This document shows, one piece after another, positions 1 through 5,529 of a stretch of DNA of 7,074 nucleotides. Each line of letters opens with the position of its first letter. Position 1 is the stretch's first letter. Below the pieces are notes generated by a model. That model worked only from the letters and a program-made list of their open reading frames with translations. It had not been told where the DNA came from and made no database searches. This DNA is from Kiritimatiellia bacterium (GTDB taxonomy: Bacteria > Verrucomicrobiota > Kiritimatiellia > RFP12 > UBA1067): assembly GCA_017508315.1 (NCBI GenBank), contig JAFVZE010000288.1:1-7074 (forward strand), written 5' to 3'. Made by a program: the position numbers and the translations under genes.

Positions 1-2
1 AC

Positions 3-140
3 GCAAGGGGAAGGCTGTTCTGGCATGAATACAACATATATAGTAAAACATATACAGAAGGGTCCGACCCTTTTTATAAGTATCCGAGCCTCGAGCCTAA
101 ATCAGTGAATCACCAGCAAGAAAATGGCTCTTGCGCCTGA
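3..140 (+). CDS. Possible 3' end of an upstream gene, product unknown
   Basis: One + strand frame is open from the window edge to a TGA at 138-140 and gives about 45 residues. The translation contains aromatic and polar stretches such as FWHEYNIYSKTYTEGSDPFY and ends in NGSCA, which reads like plausible protein. I do not recognise the family. Against it, third-position GC is about half, well below the other genes here, and a terminator-like hairpin lies within it at 56-75. Another frame is also open, to 106-108. A third frame stops early, at 26-28, and would make the hairpin a terminator placed after that gene. The choice between these frames cannot be settled without the sequence to the left. 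Confidence 0.25.
   Translation, partial: ARGRLFWHEYNIYSKTYTEGSDPFYKYPSLEPKSVNHQQENGSCA
56..75 (+). terminator. Possible intrinsic terminator: short hairpin plus T-run
   Basis: AAGGGT (58-63) and ACCCTT (67-72) are perfect complements around a 3-base loop. One wobble pair and one A-T pair extend the stem outward to 56/74, and a run of five T covers 71-75. The shape suits a small Rho-independent terminator for a gene ending at 26-28, but the stem is short. It would fall inside coding sequence if the frame ending at 138-140 is the real one. Confidence 0.25.
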
Positions 141-210
141 AAAGCGCCTTCAGATGAAAAAGTCTACGACGAAAAAGAAGGGGTGTGAAGATAAATTTTC
201 ATAGGGTTTT

Positions 211-276
211 ATTGGGCTTTTTTGAAAACTGGGATAAATCACCCCAAAAAAAGTGGGATAAGGGTGAAAGCCCGAT
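211..276. repeat. Spaced inverted repeat just upstream of the promoter
   Basis: ATTGGGCTTT (211-220) pairs with AAAGCCCGAT (267-276), with nine Watson-Crick pairs and one G-T. An inner pair, CACCC (240-244) with GGGTG (262-266), makes the right-hand arm continuous over 15 bases, while the left arm is interrupted by 19 bases. The right end abuts the proposed -35 element. The repeat lies upstream of the predicted transcription start, so it would act as DNA (an operator) or as the 3' end of an upstream transcript rather than as a leader RNA. Its function is unknown. Confidence 0.4.
230..261 (+). repeat. Direct repeat TGGGATAA, two copies 24 bases apart
   Basis: TGGGATAA occurs at 230-237 and 254-261. 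The start-to-start distance of 24 bases is a little over two helical turns, and the copies lie about 15-45 bases upstream of the -35 element. This could be a paired regulator site, but two 8-mers in an AT-rich spacer may also be chance. Confidence 0.35.
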
Positions 277-305
277 TGCTGGCGGTATGACTTAAATGGT
301 ATAAT
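276..305 (+). promoter_or_regulatory. Sigma70-type promoter with extended -10, predicted leaderless start
   Basis: The -35 candidate is TTGCTG (276-281). An 18-base spacer leads to a perfect TATAAT at 300-305, and a TGG at 297-299 makes it an extended -10. Only 8 bases (306-313) separate the -10 box from the ATG at 314, so transcription should start at or within a couple of bases of the A of the start codon. No Shine-Dalgarno sequence lies between. The same TGG-TATAAT-8-ATG arrangement recurs before fmt. Confidence 0.7.
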
Positions 306-313
306 GCCGGATC

Positions 314-1477
314 ATGGGATATTCCAATAGACGAAAGACGGCGCCTTCGTCCTCCGCAGATCATGCCGCCGCCGCACCGAAAGCCGCCAAAGGCGCATCG
401 GTGTGGACGATGCAGATCGGAGGATCGAAAAAGAAAACCGACATGAAGCGGCTTGAGGTGCTGCTTTTCGTTTCGGAGCTCGCCGATCTGCTGGAGGCGG
501 GAATGAAACTCGGACAGGCGCTTCAGGCGCTTGCGAATCAGGGAGAAGACGACAGCGCCCGCAAATACATCTGTCAGGATATCTGCGATGCCATCGTGCG
601 CGGCGAGAACTTTTCCGACGCCTGCGCCCGCCATCCGAAGACGTTTCCCGCGCTTTTCTCGAATATGCTCCGCGCGGGCGAGGCTTCCGGGGCGATGGTG
701 GAGGTTCTGCGCCGTCTCGGCGACCATTACGAGCGCGACGACAATATGCGCGGCAAGATAAAAAGCGCGCTTTCCTATCCGATAATCGTGCTCTGCTTCG
801 GAGTGCTCGCCGTTATCGGCGCACTGGTGTGGATCATCCCGCAGTTTCAGAAGGTGTTCGATTCGATGGGCGCGTCGCTGCCGCTGCCGACCAAGATTCT
901 CATCGGAATGTCGGATTTCGTCATCAATTACGGCTGGCTGCTCGCCATCGCGGCGGCAGGGTTCGCGCTCTGGCTGCGCAAGTGGAAAAAAACGCCGGCG
1001 GGAGTGCGCAAGATCGACGGGTGGAAACTCAAAATGCCGCTTATAAAGGGCATAGTCGCCGCCGGCGCGTATTCGTCGCTCGCCTATACGCTCAAAACGC
1101 TGCTTTCCAACGGCGTCAACGTGCTTCAGGCGCTGAAGATATGTTCGGAAACCTGCGGAAACGCCGTAATCGCGGAGGCGCTGACTACCGCCCGCCAGCG
1201 TGTGACCGACGGCACCACGATTTCCGGACCGCTTGCGTCTTCCGGAGTGTTTCCGAGGATGATGACCGATATGCTCGCCGTCGGCGAACAGGCCGGCGAC
1301 ATGGTCGGCTCCCTCGAACACATCGGACGTCGCTACCAGAAGGACATGGACCGCAACATAACGACTTTCACCAACGCGCTCGAACCGATTCTGATCGTGG
1401 TCATCGCCGGCGCCGTCGGATTTGTCGCGGTGGCGATATTGATGGCGGTGTTCAAGGTGTCGTCTTCGCTCGGATAG
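314..1477 (+). CDS. Type II secretion system F family protein (GspF/PilC-like)
   Basis: This is an inner-membrane platform protein of the GspF/PilC family. In type II secretion and type IV pilus machines such proteins couple the cytoplasmic assembly ATPase to pseudopilin polymerisation. The 387 residues hold two copies of the F domain. The first starts near residue 51 (FVSELADLLEAGMKLGQAL) and the second near 253 (YSSLAYTLKTLLSNGVNVL). Each carries the family's G-E-x-x-G motif (AGEASGAMVEVL and VGEQAGDMVGSL). Hydrophobic segments at about 157-176, 206-222 and 359-380 match the usual three membrane spans. The N-terminal part before the first domain is short and rich in Ala, Ser and Lys, without the cytoplasmic subdomain seen in longer GspF proteins. 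ATG 314 is chosen because it sits 8 bases after a perfect -10 box. No ATPase or pseudopilin gene lies next to it here, so GspF and PilC cannot be told apart. Confidence 0.93.
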   Translation: MGYSNRRKTAPSSSADHAAAAPKAAKGASVWTMQIGGSKKKTDMKRLEVLLFVSELADLLEAGMKLGQALQALANQGEDDSARKYICQDICDAIVRGENFSDACARHPKTFPALFSNMLRAGEASGAMVEVLRRLGDHYERDDNMRGKIKSALSYPIIVLCFGVLAVIGALVWIIPQFQKVFDSMGASLPLPTKILIGMSDFVINYGWLLAIAAAGFALWLRKWKKTPAGVRKIDGWKLKMPLIKGIVAAGAYSSLAYTLKTLLSNGVNVLQALKICSETCGNAVIAEALTTARQRVTDGTTISGPLASSGVFPRMMTDMLAVGEQAGDMVGSLEHIGRRYQKDMDRNITTFTNALEPILIVVIAGAVGFVAVAILMAVFKVSSSLG

Positions 1478-1496
1478 AAAGGTTGGGCTGCGGAAT

Positions 1497-2399
1497 ATGG
1501 AAATCGAAGAAATCGGCGCAAAAATGGACGCGTTGGGGCTGTGGGAGATTTTAGCCCCGTACAATTGGGCGGTGAAACCCAAAGGCACGGTGTTCCCTTA
1601 TTTCTGTTCCGTCTTCAAGGGGGACGGCAATCCCGTGAAGGTGCGCTTCATGATGCTTGAGGGCTGGCAGACGCTTCACGATTACGTTCATACCCGCGTG
1701 GACCGCAATTTCGCCTTTTACTCCTCTCCGATGGAAATGCCGCAGCTTGAACTTGTCGTGACCGCGACGGGCGAGACGAAACTTTTCCGGCACGATCCCG
1801 GGTATATGCCGCAGGAGGCGAACGCTTCGCAGCGCGCGCTGGCGAAAAAGATACTCTGGGAGGCGTACGGGGTCATGATGCGCGTGGAGTCCGACCGCGA
1901 GCTGCCGATGAAATTCGCCTCCGAGCGTTCGATTTTCGCCCGGATTGAAAATTCCGACGGGAAATGGGAGGATGCGCCGCTGGAAATTCCGCCGCCGCGG
2001 ACGTATGTGGAGAAAATAGTCTTCAGCAAGGACGATGTCGCCAGAGCGCAGGATCTGCCGGTGGTTCCCGGCGAGTCGATGGAGGTCGATTTCCGGATGG
2101 TGCCGGGCATAATGACCAACGAGGCGCGTCCGCGCTGCGTTTACGAACTGGTGGCCGTCGACGGATCGAGCGGAAAGCGTCTTGTCGAATGCCGGGTGTC
2201 GGCCGATCCCGAGTCGGGGCTGAAGGGGATGTGGGAATCCGTGCCGGTCAGGGTGCTGAAAGCCATTATCGAAAACGGGAAAGTGCCGGGTTGCGTGAAG
2301 GTCGTCTCAGGAAGGGTTTTCAGGATGCTGCGGCCGCTCTGCATGGAACTTCCGTTCAAACTTTCGCTGCACGATTCTCTGCCAAAGCTGAACGGATGA
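1497..2399 (+). CDS. Hypothetical protein, DUF7309/DUF6930-like architecture
   Basis: This is a 300-residue soluble protein with no signal peptide or membrane segment, so it is probably cytoplasmic. I read it as two parts from memory of family patterns. Residues about 10-165 resemble the DUF7309 region: an aromatic N-terminal stretch LGLWEILAPYNWAV, a GYMP turn at 102-105 followed by a helix-forming stretch, and a basic segment ending in DGKWEDAP. Residues about 205-300 resemble DUF6930: RPRCVYELVAVDGSSGK, a helix ending near NGKVPGCVKV, and a C-terminal LPKL. No biochemical function is known to me for either domain, and none is proposed. The gene starts 19 bases after the F-protein stop with only a weak AAGG ribosome site, so it is probably co-transcribed and perhaps partly coupled. 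Coding is well supported by uninterrupted length and GC-rich third positions. The family call is moderate. Confidence 0.8.
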   Translation: MEIEEIGAKMDALGLWEILAPYNWAVKPKGTVFPYFCSVFKGDGNPVKVRFMMLEGWQTLHDYVHTRVDRNFAFYSSPMEMPQLELVVTATGETKLFRHDPGYMPQEANASQRALAKKILWEAYGVMMRVESDRELPMKFASERSIFARIENSDGKWEDAPLEIPPPRTYVEKIVFSKDDVARAQDLPVVPGESMEVDFRMVPGIMTNEARPRCVYELVAVDGSSGKRLVECRVSADPESGLKGMWESVPVRVLKAIIENGKVPGCVKVVSGRVFRMLRPLCMELPFKLSLHDSLPKLNG

Positions 2400-2402
2400 G
2401 GT
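2398..2402 (+). promoter_or_regulatory. Ribosome binding site for the glycoside hydrolase gene
   Basis: GAGGT lies 7 bases before the ATG at 2410 and overlaps the TGA stop of the preceding gene (2397-2399). It fixes the start codon and suggests coupled translation of the two genes. It is the clearest Shine-Dalgarno sequence of the five genes in this window. Confidence 0.7.
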
Positions 2403-2409
2403 CGCCGGT

Positions 2410-4506
2410 ATGAAGAAAACGCTGTTCTTGGCCGCGCTGTCGCTGTGCACCGGGCTTTCCGCCGCCGAATTCACGGGCGGACGCTGGAAGGATTTCGTCT
2501 ACGACAGGCCCGATACGCTTCCGATCCTCTTCGGCGGAGAAAGCCGCGGCGAAAACGTCAATGTGATTGATTACTGCCTGTATCTCGACGTCTGGTACGC
2601 CGACGGCACTCCCGAATACGGCGTCAGGGCGGCGTTTGAACAGGGTACGCACGGCTGGCAGAAGGTCCGGTCGGTGTTTTTTCCGCGCAAACCGGTTGCG
2701 AAAATCGAGATGTTCGCCTTGTGCAGAAAAGGCGGCGGCAAGGCCGTTTTCCGCAATCTGACGCTTGAGCGCCGCGAAGGACGCGGAGACGAGATAGATT
2801 TCATAAGAAGAACCGACCGCCCGTATTCGGATTCGGACGAGGTGGCGTTCAGAAAGTTCACCGGACGCAAAATAGCGCCCGCCAGGAGATCGGCACCGGC
2901 GTCGGGCCCTTCGCCGTCGACGGTCGAGTCCGGCAAGGTTGAGATATGGGTCGCCGATTCGATGCGTTCGGTCTCTCCGCTCACGTTTCCGAAGGCGGGC
3001 GATGATCGCGCCGTCCGATTGGAGCTCGCCGGGCGCGAGCGTGAGAGCGTCCAGATATGCCTTTCCGCCGCGCCGGACGTCGAGTGGACCAATGTGGTTC
3101 TTCGTCTGCCGCGTCTGCGCCGCGCCGACGGCGCGGAATTCAAAGGCCGCCTCGAATGGGGGCGCATCGGGTATCTCGCCCGCGAGTCCGGATATCTCCC
3201 GCATCCGATGGCGATGCCGCAGAACGAAAAATGGTTCCCCGATCCGCTTCTGCCCGCCGCGCCGTTCAAGGTGCGCAGGGGCGGGACGCAGGGAGCGTGG
3301 ATTACCGCGTATGCCGCGCCGGATGCGGAAAAGGGCGTCTACACGGGGAATGTGGAGATTCTCGCCGACGGCGGAATAACGCCTGAGGTGGCGATGGAAG
3401 TGCGGGTGTTCGGATTTTCGCTGCCGGAGATTTTCGGTCTTGAGACGGCGTATTCGGTGATGGACGGTTTTATCCGCAAGCTCTATCCGGACGATTTCAA
3501 GGCGAAGAAGCGCGAGGCGTGGGATATCATGCTCGACCACCGGTTGAACCCCGATGATATTTCACGCACTTCTCCGCCGGAGATAGAAGACCTTGTCTAT
3601 GCGCGCAGGCGCGGCATGAACCGCTTCAACGTCCTGAATGTCGTCCCCGCGCCGAAGAACAAAAAAACAGAGATGGTGCTCATCGCCGATCCGAAGGAGA
3701 TCTTTTCCGATGAGTTTTATGCCGATTTCGTGAACCGTGCCCGCCCGTGCATCGAGGCGGCAAAGGCGCACGGCCTCGACAAACTTGCCTACTTTTACGG
3801 ATTTGACGAGCGCGGCAAAGAATTCTATGCCGGCATTGAGAAATTCTGGCGGAGACTGCAGAAGGATTTTCCGGGAGTGCCGCTCATGTCGACGGCGAAG
3901 AACTACCGCGATCTCGCCGCGGGGCGGACAAATATCGCGCATCTTGTTTCGGGCGACTGGTATTGTCCGGTGTCGAACGATTACGATGTTGAGCTCAACA
4001 AAAGGCTCAGGGCGGACGGCCGCAAGGTCTGGTGGTATACGTGCTGCAGCCCCTATTATCCGTATGCGAACATGGCGTCATGGGAATATCCGCCGGTCGA
4101 GGCGCGCATTCTCGGCTGGATGACGCATCGGTACCGCGCCGACGGCTATCTCTTCTGGATCGTGAACAAGTGGTATCAGCCGAAGATGGACGGAAGCGAC
4201 ACTTATTTTCCCGATTACCGCACCCGCAACGGCAACAGAATGCCGGGCGACGGAATACTCATGTATCCCGGCAAAGATTCGATCTGGCCGTCGATAAAAC
4301 TGGCCAACTGCCGCGATGCCGAAGAAGACTTCGAATACCTGCAGACGGTTTCCTCGCTTTGCGGAAGGAAAGCCGCAGATGAAATTTCCGGAACGCTTGT
4401 TTCAAGTCTTACGGATTTCACCCGCGATCCGGCGAAGATACGCGCCGCCCGCATCAGGCTCGCCGAATTGATCGAAAACAGCGCCCGTTGCGCGGAGGTT
4501 GAATGA
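2410..4506 (+). CDS. Secreted GH123/DUF4091-family glycoside hydrolase
   Basis: This is a 698-residue exported protein of the DUF4091 (Glyco_hydro_123 catalytic) type. Characterised GH123 enzymes are exo-beta-N-acetylgalactosaminidases using substrate-assisted catalysis with an adjacent Asp-Glu pair, so GalNAc-containing glycans are the likely but unproven substrate. A Sec signal peptide occupies residues 1-19, with probable cleavage after LSAA. The cysteine in LSLC is a poor lipobox. Residues about 20-125 look like a beta-rich accessory domain, followed by a Pro/Ser/Ala linker at about 155-176 and a beta-domain at 178-320. The catalytic barrel follows: YFYGFDER at 461-468 puts the acid pair at D466-E467. 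The DUF4091 signature follows as WWYTC, then ARILGWM and GYLFWIVNKW (579-588), and then the family-typical DAEEDFEYL. The protein is longer than minimal GH123 enzymes because of the N-terminal domain. It is probably periplasmic or extracellular and is the last gene of its transcription unit. Confidence 0.85.
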   Translation: MKKTLFLAALSLCTGLSAAEFTGGRWKDFVYDRPDTLPILFGGESRGENVNVIDYCLYLDVWYADGTPEYGVRAAFEQGTHGWQKVRSVFFPRKPVAKIEMFALCRKGGGKAVFRNLTLERREGRGDEIDFIRRTDRPYSDSDEVAFRKFTGRKIAPARRSAPASGPSPSTVESGKVEIWVADSMRSVSPLTFPKAGDDRAVRLELAGRERESVQICLSAAPDVEWTNVVLRLPRLRRADGAEFKGRLEWGRIGYLARESGYLPHPMAMPQNEKWFPDPLLPAAPFKVRRGGTQGAWITAYAAPDAEKGVYTGNVEILADGGITPEVAMEVRVFGFSLPEIFGLETAYSVMDGFIRKLYPDDFKAKKREAWDIMLDHRLNPDDISRTSPPEIEDLVYARRRGMNRFNVLNVVPAPKNKKTEMVLIADPKEIFSDEFYADFVNRARPCIEAAKAHGLDKLAYFYGFDERGKEFYAGIEKFWRRLQKDFPGVPLMSTAKNYRDLAAGRTNIAHLVSGDWYCPVSNDYDVELNKRLRADGRKVWWYTCCSPYYPYANMASWEYPPVEARILGWMTHRYRADGYLFWIVNKWYQPKMDGSDTYFPDYRTRNGNRMPGDGILMYPGKDSIWPSIKLANCRDAEEDFEYLQTVSSLCGRKAADEISGTLVSSLTDFTRDPAKIRAARIRLAELIENSARCAEVE

Positions 4507-4532
4507 TTTCGCGGGGAGTTTTTTGGTATAAT
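4504..4532 (+). promoter_or_regulatory. Extended -10 promoter of fmt, predicted leaderless start
   Basis: A perfect TATAAT at 4527-4532 is preceded by TGG (4524-4526), giving an extended -10, and by a run of six T at 4519-4524. A -35 at 17-base spacing would be TGATTT (4504-4509), a poor match, so the extended -10 probably carries recognition. Exactly 8 bases (4533-4540) separate the box from the fmt ATG, the same distance as at 300-314. There is no Shine-Dalgarno sequence. The promoter fits within the 34-base gap after the hydrolase gene and starts a new transcription unit. Confidence 0.7.
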
Positions 4533-4540
4533 ATCGCGAA

Positions 4541-5518
4541 ATGAGAGTGGTTTTCATGGGTTCGTCCGCGGCGTCGGCGGAGTGTCTTCACGCTATTCTG
4601 CGTGAAGACGCGCTTGATGTCGTAGGAGTTGTCACTCAGCCGGACAGGCCGGCCGGGCGCGGAAAAGCACTTACGCCGTGCCCGTGCGCGCAGTTCGCCG
4701 CAAGTTGCGGGATCGCCGAGATCATCAAGCCTGAGAATGTCAACGGCGAAGCGGCTATGGAACGCATCCGCGCATGGCGTCCGGACGTGATCGCGGTCGT
4801 CGCCTACGGCCAGATACTCAAAAAGCCGCTGTTGGAAATGCCGCTTTTCGGCTGTGTCAACTGCCATTTTTCGCTGCTGCCGAAATACCGCGGCGCGGCG
4901 CCGGTCATCGCGACGCTTCTTGCGGGCGACAGGATGACCGGGGTTACCGTCATGCGTATGGGCGAAGGTCTCGACGACGGCCCGATTATGATGCAGAGTT
5001 ACGAGCCGATATATCCGGATACGACCGGCGGGATGCTGATGCAGGATCTGTCGGTCGCCGGCGGAGTGGCCCTCGCCAAGGCGCTCAAACTGCTTTCTTC
5101 GAATGCGCTGCCTCCCGAAGTCCCGCAGGATGAGGATTCGGCGACCTATGTCAAGAAACTGCGCAAGAGCGACGGACTTATCGACTGGAATCTGCCGGCG
5201 CTCGAGATCGAGCGGCGGATCCGGGCATATTGTCCGTGGCCGGGGTGCTACACGTTTCTGCCGGCGCGTCTGCGCAAAAAGGGAACGTCCGGCCGCGTTA
5301 CGGTCACAAGGGCGCGTTTTGCCAAACCGGAGGCGGAGTGGAAGGCCTGCGCCCCCGGCACGGTTCTCAGACTTGACCGGGCGGGGCCGGTCGTAAAATG
5401 TCTGGACACGGCCCTGCTGTTGAGCGAACTCAAGCCCGAGGGCGGCAAGGTCATGGACGGCGGGGCGTTTCTCCGCGGGCGGCAGCTGTTGCCGTTTGGA
5501 GATCGCTTTGAACAGTAA
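4541..5518 (+). CDS. fmt: Methionyl-tRNA formyltransferase
   Basis: This cytoplasmic enzyme transfers a formyl group from 10-formyltetrahydrofolate to the amino group of initiator Met-tRNA, producing fMet-tRNA for translation initiation. The 325 residues cover the whole family length. The N-terminal Rossmann-like formyltransferase domain starts MRVVFMGSSAAS, with the VVTQPDRPAGRG loop. Catalytic residues align with the E. coli Asn-His-Asp set as N107 and H109 in NCHFSLLPKYRGAAP and D145 in GLDDGP. The C-terminal tRNA-binding domain begins around KSDGLIDW and contains RIRAYCPWPGCYTFL. The start at 4541 is supported by the adjacent -10 box and the standard N-terminus. lepA follows after 11 bases. 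The usual partner def (peptide deformylase) is not directly upstream. A perfect inverted repeat lies within codons 15-24. Confidence 0.97.
   Translation: MRVVFMGSSAASAECLHAILREDALDVVGVVTQPDRPAGRGKALTPCPCAQFAASCGIAEIIKPENVNGEAAMERIRAWRPDVIAVVAYGQILKKPLLEMPLFGCVNCHFSLLPKYRGAAPVIATLLAGDRMTGVTVMRMGEGLDDGPIMMQSYEPIYPDTTGGMLMQDLSVAGGVALAKALKLLSSNALPPEVPQDEDSATYVKKLRKSDGLIDWNLPALEIERRIRAYCPWPGCYTFLPARLRKKGTSGRVTVTRARFAKPEAEWKACAPGTVLRLDRAGPVVKCLDTALLLSELKPEGGKVMDGGAFLRGRQLLPFGDRFEQ
4582..4611 (+). repeat. Perfect 10-bp inverted repeat within the start of fmt
   Basis: GTCTTCACGC (4584-4593) and GCGTGAAGAC (4600-4609) are exact reverse complements around a 6-base loop TATTCT. One G-T pair and one G-C pair extend the stem to 12 bp at 4582/4611. 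It lies about 41-70 bases into the coding sequence. In mRNA it would form a strong hairpin near the 5' end, especially if the transcript is leaderless. Whether it regulates fmt or is a by-product of coding is not known. Confidence 0.65.
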
Positions 5519-5529
5519 GAACAATCGAA

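Larger units (their letters stand above)
141..313. other. AT-rich intergenic region upstream of the F-protein gene
   Basis: This stretch is visibly richer in A and T than the rest of the window, with runs such as A7 at 246-252 and T6 at 218-223, and it lacks a convincing gene. It holds a 16-codon reading frame at 154-204 (ATG to TAG) beginning MKKSTTKKKG, a spaced inverted repeat at 211-276, a direct repeat of TGGGATAA and the promoter of the downstream gene. Just upstream is a small hairpin, GCAAGA/TCTTGC at 116-134. No tRNA or recognisable riboswitch was seen. Confidence 0.6.

Noticed and set aside
1..26. Possible minus-strand gene start at 26 reading leftward (MPEQPSPC)
   Set aside because: Only eight codons are inside the window and no convincing ribosome site precedes it, so it cannot be supported.
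133..149. Direct repeat GCGCCT at 133-138 and 144-149 as a possible CRISPR or REP fragment
   Set aside because: It has only two 6-base copies with no further units, and is too short to mean anything.
1067..1091. Inverted repeat GCGTAT/ATACGC inside the F-protein gene
   Set aside because: Six-base arms within a coding region of this composition are expected by chance.
239..1588. Long minus-strand open frame (449 codons) opposite the F-protein gene
   Set aside because: Its translation is rich in Arg and His with no recognisable domain, as expected for the antisense of a GC-rich gene. The + strand has a clear protein family in the same place.
2446..2448. Lipoprotein signal (cysteine 13 of the hydrolase)
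   Set aside because: The sequence LSLC lacks the small residue expected before the lipobox cysteine, and a normal Sec cleavage site (LSAA) follows.
2356..3540. Minus-strand open frame of 394 codons opposite the hydrolase gene
   Set aside because: It is antisense to well-supported GH123 coding sequence, with Arg-rich low-information translation and no promoter or ribosome site seen.
4507..4540. Terminator after the hydrolase gene
   Set aside because: There is a T-run at 4519-4524 but no convincing stem before it. The T-run is better read as part of the fmt promoter.
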